A stretch of DNA of 64,000 nucleotides, from assembly GCA_965212075.1 (NCBI GenBank), contig OZ243043.1, positions 558,001-622,000 on the forward strand, given 5' to 3'. Position 1 is the first letter of the stretch; each line of letters opens with the position of its first letter. The notes below the pieces were generated by a model, which was not told the origin of the DNA, searched no databases, and worked only from the letters and a program-made list of their open reading frames with translations. The DNA comes from CBDBUR01 sp965212075 (GTDB lineage Bacteria > Pseudomonadota > Alphaproteobacteria > JAPOUT01 > G958296285). The position numbers were made by a program, and so were the translations under genes. Shown here one piece after another: positions 1 through 8,884 of this stretch.

Positions 1-2312
1 TCGGGCAGGAAGTGCATTTCGATGCGCAGCACGCCGTCGCCTTGGCAGGTTTCGCAGCGCCCGCCTTTGACGTTAAACGAGAAGCGTCCGGCGGCCCAGC
101 CGCGTTCGCGCGCGCTGGGCAGAGCGGCGAACCATTCGCGGATTGGCGTGAACGCGCCGGTATAGGTCGCCGGATTGGAGCGCGGTGTGCGCCCGATCGG
201 CGATTGATTGATCTCAATGATTTTGTCAATCTGTGCTGTGCCCTCAATTTTATCGTAAGGCAGAGGCAGTTTTCGGCTCAAGCCTAATTGCCGCGCGAGG
301 CCTTTGAACAGAGTATCAATCAGCAGAGTGGATTTGCCCGATCCCGAAACGCCGGTGAAGCAGGTGAGGACGCCCAGCGGCACCTCAACATTGACATTCT
401 CTAGATTATTGCCTGATGCGCCGACAATGCGCAGTTTGCGCTCTTTATTAAAGAGTCGCCGCTTTTGTGGCACCGGTATTGAGCGTGCGCCGGAGAGATA
501 TTGTCCAGTGAGGCTTTTTTTATTTTTTGTGATTTGGGCTGGCGTTCCCTGCGCGACGATTTTGCCGCCGGCGCGGCCAGCGCCCGGCCCGATGTCCACG
601 ACATGATCGGCGCTCAAAATCGCATCTTCATCATGTTCAACGATGATGATGGTGTTGCCGGTTTCGCGCAGCCTGTGGAGGCTTTCGAGCAGGCGGGCGT
701 TATCGCGCGGGTGGAGGCCGATGGATGGCTCATCAAGCACATAGATCACGCCGGTCAGGCCGGAGCCGATCTGCGAGGCGAGGCGGATGCGCTGGCTCTC
801 GCCGCCGGACAGAGTGTTGGAGTTGCGCGCGAGGGTCAGATAGTCCAAGCCGACATCGCAGAGGAATTTGAGCCGCGCGCGAACTTCGCGCAAGACGAGT
901 GCGGCGATTTTTTTCTGTCTGGGCGAGAGGGTTTGCTCAAGGCCATTGAACCAGTCAAGGGCTTCGCGCACGGGCAGTTTGGTCACTTCGCCGATATGCC
1001 GCTTGTCGAGTTTGACGCAGAGCGCTTCTTCTCTCAGCCGATGGCCGCCGCATTGCTTGCAGGGCGCGGAGGATTGGTAGTGCGACAGGGTTTCCCGCAT
1101 ATAATTGCTTGAGGTTTCCTGCAGCCGCCGGTCAATGGACGGCAGCACGCCCTCAAAGCTTTTTTTGAATTCGTAGCGGCGGCGGGAGTTTTGGAACACG
1201 AAGGTGAATTCCTGCGCGCCAGAGCCGTAGAGGATAATTTTTTTGATTTTGGCGGGGATTTTTTTCCAAGGCGTTTCAAAGGAAAATTTATAATGGCTGG
1301 CGAGTGTGCGCAGCAGCTGCATATAGTATGGCGCGATGATGCCGCCGCGCGTCCAGGCATCAAGCGCGCCCTGCTCAATGGATAAAGACGGGTTGGGCAC
1401 GACGAGTTCGGGGTCGGCGAAAGGCTGGACGCCGAGCCCATCGCAGGCCGGACAGCAGCCGCGCGGCGAATTGAACGAAAAGAGTCGGGGCTCAATTTCT
1501 TCAATGGTGAAGCCGGACACCGGACAGGCAAATTGTTCGGAGAAGATCGTTCTTTTGGTTTTTTTTGCGTCGGCCTCTTCAATGACGGCGAGGCCATCGG
1601 CGAGGCGCAGAGCGGTCGCGAAGCTATCGGCGAGTCTGTCGGCAAGCCGACCGGCGGCGTCTTTTTTAACGATGATCCGATCAACGACGAGGTCAATATC
1701 GTGCCGGATATTTTTATCGAGTTTCGGGGGCGCTTCTAGCTCGTAAAATTCGCCATCCACTTTGATGCGGCGGAAGCCCTGTTTGAGCAGGCTTGCCATT
1801 TCGCTGCGATATTCGCCTTTGCGGCTGCGGGCGATAGGCGCCATTAATAGCAGGCGCGCATTTTCTGGCCAAGTAAGGACGCGGTCAACCATTTCGGAGA
1901 TTGACTGGCTTTCAATCGGCTGGCCGGTGGCGGGGGAATAGGGGATGCCCGCGCGCGCGAAGAGAAGGCGCATATAGTCGTAGATTTCGGTCACCGTGCC
2001 GACCGTTGAACGCGGATTGCGCGAAGTGGTTTTCTGTTCAATGGAGATCGCGGGCGACAGGCCTTCAATGCGATCGACATCGGGCTTGGATGAGCTTTCA
2101 AGGAATTGGCGCGCATAGGCCGAGAGGCTTTCCACATAGCGCCTTTGGCCTTCGGCATAGATGGTGTCAAAGGCCAGCGAGGATTTGCCCGAGCCCGACA
2201 GGCCGGTGATGACGCTCACTTGGTTGCGCGGCAGGTCTAGGCTGATATTTTTCAAATTATGCTCACGCGCGCCAAAAATGCGCAGAGGTTTGAGGTTGTC
2301 TATTTTGCTCAT
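1..2312 (-). CDS. uvrA: UvrA, excinuclease ABC subunit A (3' end cut by window)
   Basis: UvrA is the damage-recognition ATPase of nucleotide excision repair and loads UvrB on lesions. About 770 residues are visible. The first Walker A (GLSGSGKSS) is at residues 37-45 and a second (GVSGSGKST) near residue 660. The ABC signature LSGGESQRMRLA lies near residue 500. Zinc-finger cysteine pairs are present (CPACDGLG, CKQCGGH, and CETCQGDG at the window edge). The reading frame is uninterrupted from ATG 2312 to base 1. The family is about 940-960 residues, so roughly the last 180 are outside the window. It is divergent from dnaE with 107 bp between them. I see no GTTC-N7-GTTC SOS box in that gap, unlike the lexA promoter at 27650. 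Confidence 0.97.
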   Translation of the reverse strand, partial: MSKIDNLKPLRIFGAREHNLKNISLDLPRNQVSVITGLSGSGKSSLAFDTIYAEGQRRYVESLSAYARQFLESSSKPDVDRIEGLSPAISIEQKTTSRNPRSTVGTVTEIYDYMRLLFARAGIPYSPATGQPIESQSISEMVDRVLTWPENARLLLMAPIARSRKGEYRSEMASLLKQGFRRIKVDGEFYELEAPPKLDKNIRHDIDLVVDRIIVKKDAAGRLADRLADSFATALRLADGLAVIEEADAKKTKRTIFSEQFACPVSGFTIEEIEPRLFSFNSPRGCCPACDGLGVQPFADPELVVPNPSLSIEQGALDAWTRGGIIAPYYMQLLRTLASHYKFSFETPWKKIPAKIKKIILYGSGAQEFTFVFQNSRRRYEFKKSFEGVLPSIDRRLQETSSNYMRETLSHYQSSAPCKQCGGHRLREEALCVKLDKRHIGEVTKLPVREALDWFNGLEQTLSPRQKKIAALVLREVRARLKFLCDVGLDYLTLARNSNTLSGGESQRIRLASQIGSGLTGVIYVLDEPSIGLHPRDNARLLESLHRLRETGNTIIIVEHDEDAILSADHVVDIGPGAGRAGGKIVAQGTPAQITKNKKSLTGQYLSGARSIPVPQKRRLFNKERKLRIVGASGNNLENVNVEVPLGVLTCFTGVSGSGKSTLLIDTLFKGLARQLGLSRKLPLPYDKIEGTAQIDKIIEINQSPIGRTPRSNPATYTGAFTPIREWFAALPSARERGWAAGRFSFNVKGGRCETCQGDGVLRIEMHFLP

Positions 2313-2348
2313 CTTTTGCCTATAAGAGGGTTTTTCGAGACTAGAAGG

Positions 2349-2366
2349 GCGATATGTTGATATCGC
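2349..2366. promoter_or_regulatory. Perfect inverted repeat in the uvrA/dnaE divergent intergenic region
   Basis: GCGATAT-GTTG-ATATCGC forms a perfect 7-bp dyad with a 4-base centre, 37 bp upstream of the uvrA start and 53 bp upstream of dnaE. It could be a protein-binding site or a short hairpin. An AT-rich TATTATAAA stretch at 2385-2393 may contribute a -10 element for dnaE. No function is known; only the symmetry is seen. Confidence 0.35.
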
Positions 2367-2419
2367 GCGGCCTATCGGCGGGCGTATTATAAACGAGAGA
2401 ATCGAAAAATAGAGGAATA

Positions 2420-5400
2420 ATGAGTCAAACGGGCGAAGATATCTTTATTCATTTGCGCACTCATACGGCCTATTCGCTGTTAGAGGGCGCGCTGCGGATT
2501 GAGCAGTTGAGCGGGTTATGCCGCGCGGCGAATATGCCGGCGCTCGCGATCACCGATAGCGGCAATATGTTTGGCGCGCTGGAATTTGCTGAAGCTTTGC
2601 GCGCCGACGGCATCCAGCCAATCATTGGCTGCACTTTGCCGGTTTTATTGCCCTCAGCGCCATCTTTGTCTTCAACGCGCCATGATCTGCCGGTGCTGGT
2701 TTTTTTGGCAAAAGACGGACTGGGCTACCGCCATTTGATGAAATTGACAAGCCGCGCGCATGATTCCGATAGATTGCACATCACGCAGGAGATGATCCGC
2801 GACTATAGCGAAGGGTTAATTTGCCTGACCGGAGGTCCGCGCGGCCTCATCAATCAGCATTTGCTGCGCGGCGATGAGAAGCAAGCGCGCGCTTTGGTGG
2901 ATGATCTGGCCGATATATTTTCTGACCGGCTTTATATTGAGCTGCAGCGTCACGGCAGGGAAGAAGAAAAAATCGCCGAACCATGGCTGGTAGATATTGC
3001 TGGCATCAAGGGTTTGGGACTCGTCGCCACCAATGAAGCCTATTTCACGCGGCGCGAAGATTTTGAAGCGCATGACGCGCTGATATGCATTGCGCAGGGG
3101 GCAAAAGTCTCTGAGGAACAGCGCCGCCGCGAAACTGAGGAACATTATTTCAAAACCGGCGATGAAATGGCAGCTCTGTTTGCAGATATGCCCGAAGCTC
3201 TGGCCAATAGTGTTGAGATATCGCGGCGGACGGCTTTTTGTCCGATAACGTGCGATGCCATGCTGCCGCGTTTCACCAAAGCGGGTGAAGATGAGGCCGA
3301 TTATTTGCGCAAAGTGACTCATCAAGGCTTGGATGAGCGCCTCGCGCAGATGAAGGAGAAATCGGGATCGGACAGCGAATATCGCCAGCGTTTGGAGCAT
3401 GAGCTGGACACGATCATTGAGATGGGGTTTGCCGGATATTTCCTGATCGTTGCGGATTTTGTTCAATGGGCGCACCAGCAGAACATTCCGGTTGGTCCGG
3501 GGCGCGGCTCGGGTGCGGGGTCGCTGGTAGCCTATGCGCTGCGGATCACCGATCTTGATCCTTTGCGCTTCGGCCTGATTTTTGAGCGCTTTCTCAATCC
3601 GGAGCGCGTATCCATGCCGGACTTTGACATTGATTTCTGTCAGGAGCGCCGCGATGAGGTGATCGCCTATGTTCGTGCGCGCTATGGTGAATCTTATGTA
3701 GCGCATATTGTGACGTTCGGCACGTTGCAAGCGCGCGCGGTGCTGCGCGATGTTGGCCGTGTGCTGGGCATGCCCTATGGACAGGTAGATCGGTTGTGCA
3801 AATTCGTGCCGAACAATCCGGCGCATCCGGTCAAATTGGCGCAGGCGATTGAGGGCGAACCGGCTCTGCAAGCTGCGCGCGCTGAAGACCAGCAAGTTGC
3901 GCAATTATTGAACATCAGCTTGAAGCTGGAAGGCCTTTACCGCCATGCGTCCACCCATGCCGCCGGCATTGTGATTGGTGATCGGCCTCTAGATGAATTG
4001 ATTCCCATATCAAATGATCCGCGTTCGGGCGCGCGGCTGACGCAATTTTCAATGAAATGGGTTGAGCAGGCGGGGCTTGTGAAGTTTGACCTTCTCGGCT
4101 TAAAGACATTGACGGTGCTGCGCTTGGCGTGTGAGCTTTTGGCGTCGCGCGGCGTGGAGGTGGACATTAATGCGGTGCCTCTGGACGATCAAAAAATCTA
4201 TGAGCTTTTGTCGCGCGCCGAGACGACGGGCATATTCCAGCTAGAAAGCGGCGGTGTGCGTGATGCGCTGCGCAAAATTGAGCCGGAGCGCATTGAAGAT
4301 TTGATCGCGCTGGTCGCGCTCTATCGCCCTGGCCCGATGGATAACATTCCGCGCTATATCAACTGCAAGAAGGGCGTGGAGACGGTGGATTATCTCCACC
4401 CCTGTCTAGAGCCGGTATTGCGCGAGACCTTTGGCGTGATTATTTATCAAGAGCAGGTGATGCAGATTGCGCGGACTTTATCGGGCTATTCGGCGGCGGA
4501 GGCGGATTTGCTCCGCCGCGCGATGGGCAAAAAGATCAAAGCGGAGATGGATCGCCACAAAAACCGCTTTGCGCAAGGTGCGCGCAATAACAACATTGAA
4601 GAAAGCACGGCGCGGAGAATTTTTGATCTTGTTGCGCGGTTCGCCGGTTATGGATTTAACAAAAGCCACGCTGCGGCCTATGCGCTGCTGGCCTACCAGA
4701 CCGCATGGCTAAAGACGCATCATCCGGTTGAGTTCTTTGCCGCTTTGATGACATTGGATATTCACAATCCGGAGAAAGTGTCTTATTTCAAGCAGGAGGC
4801 CGCGCGGATGGAGATAGAGGTTGCGCCGCCCGACATTAATTTTTCAGATGCGCAATTTTCGGTGCGCGACAGCAAGATCATTCATGCGCTTGCGGCGGTG
4901 CGCAATGTCGGCAGCGAGGCGGCCAAAGCGTTCGTCGCCTGCCGCGGCGAAGATATGTTTTCCGATGTGTTTGATTTTGTGCAGCGCTGTCCGGCGCAAG
5001 TTTTGAACAAGCGCGCTTTTGAAAGCCTTGCGGCTGCCGGTGCGTTTGATCAGATTCACCCCAACCGGCGGCAGCTTTTTGACCATGCGAGCCGGATCAT
5101 TGCGGTCGGGCGCGGGCAGGCTGACGATAATCAAAAGGCTCTGTTTGATGATAAAGAACAGGCGCGGGTCACTCTGCCGACCTGTGAGGATTGGCCATCG
5201 GGTGAGAGGCTCACACAGGAGTTTCAGGCGGCGGGCATGTATTTATCGGGTCATCCGCTCGCACCTTGGCGCGCGCAGCTTGAAGAAGCGGGCGTGAGTT
5301 CTTATCAAGATTTGAGCACCGGCTCAGCGCTGAGCGGGCGCGTCGCTGGTGTGATCACCGCGATACAGGAGCGCCGCTCGCGCCGCGGCAATCCCTTTAT

Positions 5401-5833
5401 GTTTCTGTCTTTATCGGATTTGAGCGGCACCTATGAAGTGGTGATTTTTGCGGATTTATTGCGCCGCGCGCGGGAATTTATTGCGCCGGGGGTTCTTGTG
5501 GTGGCGGATGTGGAGGCCGATCGCGAAGGCGATGCTGTCCGTTTTCGGGCTCAGAATTTGCAGCGGATCACGCAGGATGGCGCGGCCTTGCGCTCATCGC
5601 GGCGGCGGTCGCAGATGCAGGTGCGGCTGTTTTTAGAGCGCGTTGAGGCGCTAGAGGACATCAAACGCCATCTCATCGGCCATCCGGGCGGCACGCGGGT
5701 TCATCTGGTCGTGCCTTCGCAAAATGGCGAGGGCGAGGTAGAAATTGGCCTGCCGGGCGCTTTTGCGCTCAACAGCGAAATGGCGGAGATTTTGACCGCC
5801 ATTCCCGGCGTCAAGCGCATAGAGGCTGCCTGA
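2420..5833 (+). CDS. dnaE: DNA polymerase III alpha subunit (replicative polymerase)
   Basis: This is the catalytic subunit of the replicative polymerase, a family C polymerase acting on both strands at the fork. At 1137 aa it matches DnaE1. The N-terminal PHP domain begins with HLRTHTAYS (residues 11-19). The palm has PDFDIDF near residue 400, carrying the metal-binding aspartates. GPGRGSGAGSL is near residue 356. QKALF near residue 904 fits the QxxLF beta-clamp binding motif. An OB-fold (SGRVAGVITAI onward) follows at about 970-1040. The start ATG 2420 has AGAGGAAT just upstream. In many alphaproteobacteria dnaE follows lolD; here it stands next to uvrA instead, while lolD is 36 kb away. 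Confidence 0.98.
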   Translation: MSQTGEDIFIHLRTHTAYSLLEGALRIEQLSGLCRAANMPALAITDSGNMFGALEFAEALRADGIQPIIGCTLPVLLPSAPSLSSTRHDLPVLVFLAKDGLGYRHLMKLTSRAHDSDRLHITQEMIRDYSEGLICLTGGPRGLINQHLLRGDEKQARALVDDLADIFSDRLYIELQRHGREEEKIAEPWLVDIAGIKGLGLVATNEAYFTRREDFEAHDALICIAQGAKVSEEQRRRETEEHYFKTGDEMAALFADMPEALANSVEISRRTAFCPITCDAMLPRFTKAGEDEADYLRKVTHQGLDERLAQMKEKSGSDSEYRQRLEHELDTIIEMGFAGYFLIVADFVQWAHQQNIPVGPGRGSGAGSLVAYALRITDLDPLRFGLIFERFLNPERVSMPDFDIDFCQERRDEVIAYVRARYGESYVAHIVTFGTLQARAVLRDVGRVLGMPYGQVDRLCKFVPNNPAHPVKLAQAIEGEPALQAARAEDQQVAQLLNISLKLEGLYRHASTHAAGIVIGDRPLDELIPISNDPRSGARLTQFSMKWVEQAGLVKFDLLGLKTLTVLRLACELLASRGVEVDINAVPLDDQKIYELLSRAETTGIFQLESGGVRDALRKIEPERIEDLIALVALYRPGPMDNIPRYINCKKGVETVDYLHPCLEPVLRETFGVIIYQEQVMQIARTLSGYSAAEADLLRRAMGKKIKAEMDRHKNRFAQGARNNNIEESTARRIFDLVARFAGYGFNKSHAAAYALLAYQTAWLKTHHPVEFFAALMTLDIHNPEKVSYFKQEAARMEIEVAPPDINFSDAQFSVRDSKIIHALAAVRNVGSEAAKAFVACRGEDMFSDVFDFVQRCPAQVLNKRAFESLAAAGAFDQIHPNRRQLFDHASRIIAVGRGQADDNQKALFDDKEQARVTLPTCEDWPSGERLTQEFQAAGMYLSGHPLAPWRAQLEEAGVSSYQDLSTGSALSGRVAGVITAIQERRSRRGNPFMFLSLSDLSGTYEVVIFADLLRRAREFIAPGVLVVADVEADREGDAVRFRAQNLQRITQDGAALRSSRRRSQMQVRLFLERVEALEDIKRHLIGHPGGTRVHLVVPSQNGEGEVEIGLPGAFALNSEMAEILTAIPGVKRIEAA

Positions 5834-5874
5834 GAAGGCTGCCCTAAGAAGGCTGCCCTAAGAAGGTAGCTTGA
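5822..5874 (+). repeat. 14-bp tandem repeat spanning the dnaE stop codon
   Basis: GAAGGCTGCCCTAA occurs twice exactly (5834-5847, 5848-5861). It is flanked by two degenerate copies: GAGGCTGCCTGA (5822-5833), which is the coding end and stop of dnaE itself, and GAAGGTAGCTTGA (5862-5874). The repeat looks like serial duplication of the last codons plus the stop. The last copy runs into the TTGACG of the candidate rpsB promoter. Confidence 0.9.
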
Positions 5875-5900
5875 CGCGCGCCCTTACACGCGCCTATATC
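5871..5900 (+). promoter_or_regulatory. Candidate promoter of the rpsB-tsf cluster
   Basis: TTGACG (5871-5876) and TATATC (5895-5900) are 18 bp apart; CTATAT at 5894 gives 17. This places a start near 5907, with a leader of about 54 nt before rpsB. It lies in the longest gap between dnaE and the translation-factor genes. It is a consensus match only. Confidence 0.4.
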
Positions 5901-5960
5901 TATAGCAGGAGAGCATGATTTTCTCTCATTTCACTTTTTTCACTTAAGGCGATGATCCGT

Positions 5961-6716
5961 ATGAATCTGCCGACATGCAATATCAGCGATCTCGTGGATG
6001 CGGGCGCACATCTGGGACATAAGAAGCATCGTTGGAATCCAAAGATGCAGCCCTATATTTTCGACTCGCGCGACGGCGTCCACATTTTGGATATGACGCA
6101 GACTGTGCCGATGCTTTACCGCGTCATGAGCAAGGTGCGCGAACTGGTTGCAAAGAACGGGCGCATTCTTTTTGTCGGCACGAAAAGGCAGGCCAGCCGC
6201 GCGGTGGCCGATGCCGCTGATCTTTGCTCGCAATATTATGTTAATCATCGCTGGCTAGGCGGCATGTTGACCAATTGGAAAACGGTCGCCAATTCCATCA
6301 AAAGGCTGGAAGCTTTAGAAGAGGAGCTGGCTGCTGAAGATAGCGGCTTAACAAAAAAGGAGCAGCTCAATAAGCAGCACGAATATGACAAGCTCGTGCG
6401 CGGGCTGGGCGGTGTGCGTGATATGGGCGGCCTGCCGGATCTGCTTTTTGTCATTGACACCAACATTGAAAAAATCGCGGTGCAGGAAGCTAATCGCTTA
6501 AAAATTCCTGTCGCGGCGATCATCGACAGCAACAGCAACCCAGACGGCATTACTTATCCGATTCCCGGCAATGATGACGCGACCAATGCGGTCAAGTTTT
6601 ATTGTGATTTGATTGCACAGGCGGCGCTGCAGGGGTGGGAAGCCCAGCAATCACATGCAGCTGAACCGGCTGAAGCTGCACCGGCTGAAGATGAAGCGGA
6701 AGCGGCATCATCATAA
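5961..6716 (+). CDS. rpsB: 30S ribosomal protein S2
   Basis: This is a structural protein of the 30S subunit, required for S1 binding. The 251-aa product opens MNLPTCNISDLVDAGAHLGH, matching the S2 N-terminus (…LLEAGVHFGH…). It carries HRWNPKM, FVGTKRQA and the NHRWLGGMLTNWKT region, and ends in an Ala/Glu-rich tail. ATG 5961 is preferred over the in-frame ATG 5952. AAGG at 5946-5949 is 11 nt from the former but almost touches the latter, and the added M-I-R is not family-like. It is first in the run rpsB-tsf-pyrH-frr. Confidence 0.97.
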   Translation: MNLPTCNISDLVDAGAHLGHKKHRWNPKMQPYIFDSRDGVHILDMTQTVPMLYRVMSKVRELVAKNGRILFVGTKRQASRAVADAADLCSQYYVNHRWLGGMLTNWKTVANSIKRLEALEEELAAEDSGLTKKEQLNKQHEYDKLVRGLGGVRDMGGLPDLLFVIDTNIEKIAVQEANRLKIPVAAIIDSNSNPDGITYPIPGNDDATNAVKFYCDLIAQAALQGWEAQQSHAAEPAEAAPAEDEAEAASS

Positions 6717-6753
6717 AATACAGGCATAGAGCCAAATATAGGGCGCAAAATAT

Positions 6754-7608
6754 ATGGCAGAGATAACAGCAGCGACGATCAAACAATTGCGCGACCGCAC
6801 AAGCGCAGGCATGATGGATTGCAAACGTGCTCTTGAGGAATGTCAGGGCGATATGGAGGCTTCCATTGACTGGCTGCGGCAGAAAGGCTATGCGCGCGCC
6901 GCCAAAAAGGCCGAGCGCGAATCCAATGAAGGATTGATTGCTGTAGCTGTGCAAGGCTGTTGCGGCGCTTTGATTGAGCTGTCTTGCGAAACAGATTTTG
7001 TCGCCCGCAATGATGTTTTTCAGGAAGCCGCTACGCAATTAGCGCATTTGGCTCTTGAATTTGAAGGGGATCGCGCCAAGATGCTGGCGGCCAAATCACC
7101 TCTTGCGAATAATGGCAAAGATGATCAGGTGAAAGATTACATCGTTGATTTGGTCGCGCGTTTGGGGGAAAACATCACGCTCAAGCGCGCCGCGTTTTTA
7201 GAAGCGCCTTCCGGCGGGTTCGTTGCGTCTTATGTTCATAATAAGCAAGCCGACCATCTGGGCAAAATTGGCGTCGCCGCCGCCTTTGCGCAAGCGCCGG
7301 CAGATGTTGCGCATAAAATCGCGATGCATATTTCAGCCGCGCAGCCCATCGCGCTCACGCGCGATGACATTGACCCCGCGCTCATTGAGCGCGAACGCGA
7401 CGTGCTGATCGCGCAGGCGCAGGAGGAAGGCAAGCCCGAAAATATCATTGAGAAAATGGTTGAAGGCCGCTTAAAGAAATTTTATCAGGAAGCCGCGCTT
7501 GTTGAGCAGGAATTCATTCTTGATGATGATTTTAACGTAAAGCAGGTTTTGGATAAAGCCGATGCGCGCTTGGAGGCCTTTGCCTGCTTTGTGCTTGGCG
7601 AGGGCTGA
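6754..7608 (+). CDS. tsf: Elongation factor Ts
   Basis: EF-Ts is the guanine-nucleotide exchange factor that recycles EF-Tu. The 284-aa product has the N-terminal UBA-like domain (IKQLRDRTSAGMMDCKRAL) and the hallmark TDFVARND near residues 78-85, where the conserved Asp and Phe contact EF-Tu. Two further core repeats follow, with HIAAxQP-like MHISAAQPIAL. It lies 37 bp after rpsB and 3 bp before pyrH, the usual bacterial order. There is no obvious Shine-Dalgarno directly before ATG 6754, so translation may lean on rpsB. Confidence 0.97.
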   Translation: MAEITAATIKQLRDRTSAGMMDCKRALEECQGDMEASIDWLRQKGYARAAKKAERESNEGLIAVAVQGCCGALIELSCETDFVARNDVFQEAATQLAHLALEFEGDRAKMLAAKSPLANNGKDDQVKDYIVDLVARLGENITLKRAAFLEAPSGGFVASYVHNKQADHLGKIGVAAAFAQAPADVAHKIAMHISAAQPIALTRDDIDPALIERERDVLIAQAQEEGKPENIIEKMVEGRLKKFYQEAALVEQEFILDDDFNVKQVLDKADARLEAFACFVLGEG

Positions 7609-7611
7609 CAG

Positions 7612-8346
7612 ATGCCCCAGCCTTATCAGCGTGTATTGTTAAAAATTTCGGGTGAATCTTTAAGCGATGAAAACGGCTTTGGCATTTCTTTTCCCGAAGT
7701 GCGGCGGACTGCCGAAGAGATTATTGCGGTGGTGCGCTCGGGCGTTCAGCTATCTATGGTTGTCGGCGGCGGGAATATTTTGCGCGGTGCTGAAGCGGCG
7801 CAGGCGGGCATGGATCGCGCGAGCGCTGACTATATGGGGATGCTGGCCACCGTGATGAACGCGCTGGCACTTCAAGACATCATTGAGCGCGCGGGATTTG
7901 AAACGCGGGTGATGTCGGCGATACCGATGCAGGCCGTGTGTGAGCCTTATATTCGCCGCCGCGCGATGAGCCATATGGAGGCTGGTCGCATCGTGATTTT
8001 TGCTGCAGGCACGGGCAATCCGTTTGTGACGACCGATACAGCAGCGGCTTTGCGCGCGGCTGAGATGAATTGCTCAGCGCTTGCCAAAGCGACTCAGGTG
8101 GACGGTGTTTATACCGCCGACCCGAAGACGAATCCCGAAGCGCAAGCCTATGACCAGCTCAATTATCAAGATGTGATTGGCCGCCGTCTTGAGGTGATGG
8201 ATGCGGCGGCGGTGACGATCTGCCGTGAGAACAACATTCCGATCATTGTGTTTTCGCGCAAGCAACAGGGCGGGCTGGCGGCGGCATTGACTGGATCGGG
8301 ATGTTTTACGCTGATTTCAGACGAAGAGATGAAAATACGTGCCTGA
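7612..8346 (+). CDS. pyrH: Uridylate kinase (UMP kinase)
   Basis: The enzyme phosphorylates UMP to UDP in cytoplasmic pyrimidine nucleotide synthesis and belongs to the amino-acid-kinase fold, not the eukaryotic UMP/CMP kinase fold. The 244-aa product shows the N-terminal RVLLKISGESL, the VVGGGNILRG phosphate loop near residue 50, the DYMGMLATVMNAL helix, the GTGNPFVTTDTAAALRA UMP-binding segment and the VDGVYTADPK loop. The stop overlaps the frr start by 8 bp, suggesting coupled translation. Confidence 0.97.
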   Translation: MPQPYQRVLLKISGESLSDENGFGISFPEVRRTAEEIIAVVRSGVQLSMVVGGGNILRGAEAAQAGMDRASADYMGMLATVMNALALQDIIERAGFETRVMSAIPMQAVCEPYIRRRAMSHMEAGRIVIFAAGTGNPFVTTDTAAALRAAEMNCSALAKATQVDGVYTADPKTNPEAQAYDQLNYQDVIGRRLEVMDAAAVTICRENNIPIIVFSRKQQGGLAAALTGSGCFTLISDEEMKIRA

Positions 8347-8884
8347 TTATAAAGATTTAACGCGCCGCATGGATGGCGCGGTAGAAAAATTACGCGCCGA
8401 GCTAGCGAATTTGCGCGCGGGCCGACTGTCGGCGGGGATTTTGGATCAGGTTCAAGTGGAGGCTTATGGCCAAACCATGCCTTTATCGCAATTGAGCACA
8501 GCGAATATGAAAGAGCCGCGTCTGTTGACGGTGCAAGTATGGGACAAAGCGCGCGTGGAAGATGTTGAACGCGCCATTCGCAAAGCTGATCTGGGATTGA
8601 ATCCGGTTGTGGACGGCCAGCTCGTCCGCCTGCCCCTGCCGCAATTGAGCGAGGAGAGGCGCAAAGAGCTCGTCAAGCTAGCCGCGCGCGCGTCGGAACA
8701 GGCGCGCATCGCGGTGCGCAATGTCCGCCGCGACGGCATGGAAAAGCTCAAAAGCGAGGAGAAGGAGATCGGCAAAGACGCCGCCCGCAGCGCGCATAAT
8801 AAAGTACAGGAGCTGACCGATAAGGCGATTAAGCGCATTGACACAATGTTAAGCGATAAAGAAAAAGAGATCATGCAGGTCTGA
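8339..8884 (+). CDS. frr: Ribosome recycling factor
   Basis: RRF acts with EF-G to split post-termination ribosomes. The 181-aa product is close to the usual 185 and is mostly helical. It has the RxGRLSxxxLDQVxVxAYG segment, the LSxLSTxxMxEPRxLTVQVWD sheet and the C-terminal three-helix segments (VRRDGMEKLKSEEKEI). The start is GTG 8339, inside the end of pyrH. The stop TGA shares one base with the ATG of uppS. Product length and the conserved PDYKDLTRRMDGAVEKL opening support this start. Confidence 0.96.
   Translation: MPDYKDLTRRMDGAVEKLRAELANLRAGRLSAGILDQVQVEAYGQTMPLSQLSTANMKEPRLLTVQVWDKARVEDVERAIRKADLGLNPVVDGQLVRLPLPQLSEERRKELVKLAARASEQARIAVRNVRRDGMEKLKSEEKEIGKDAARSAHNKVQELTDKAIKRIDTMLSDKEKEIMQV

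Noticed and set aside
2816..3904. Long open frame (362 codons) on the minus strand inside dnaE
   Set aside because: It lies antisense to the conserved palm and PHP regions of DnaE, has no recognisable domain and follows from the GC-rich codon pattern; similar shadows occur across other genes here.
5834..5874. dnaE-downstream repeats as CRISPR or a terminator
   Set aside because: Units are 14 bp and adjacent without spacers, are not palindromic and have no T tract; they are a tandem duplication.
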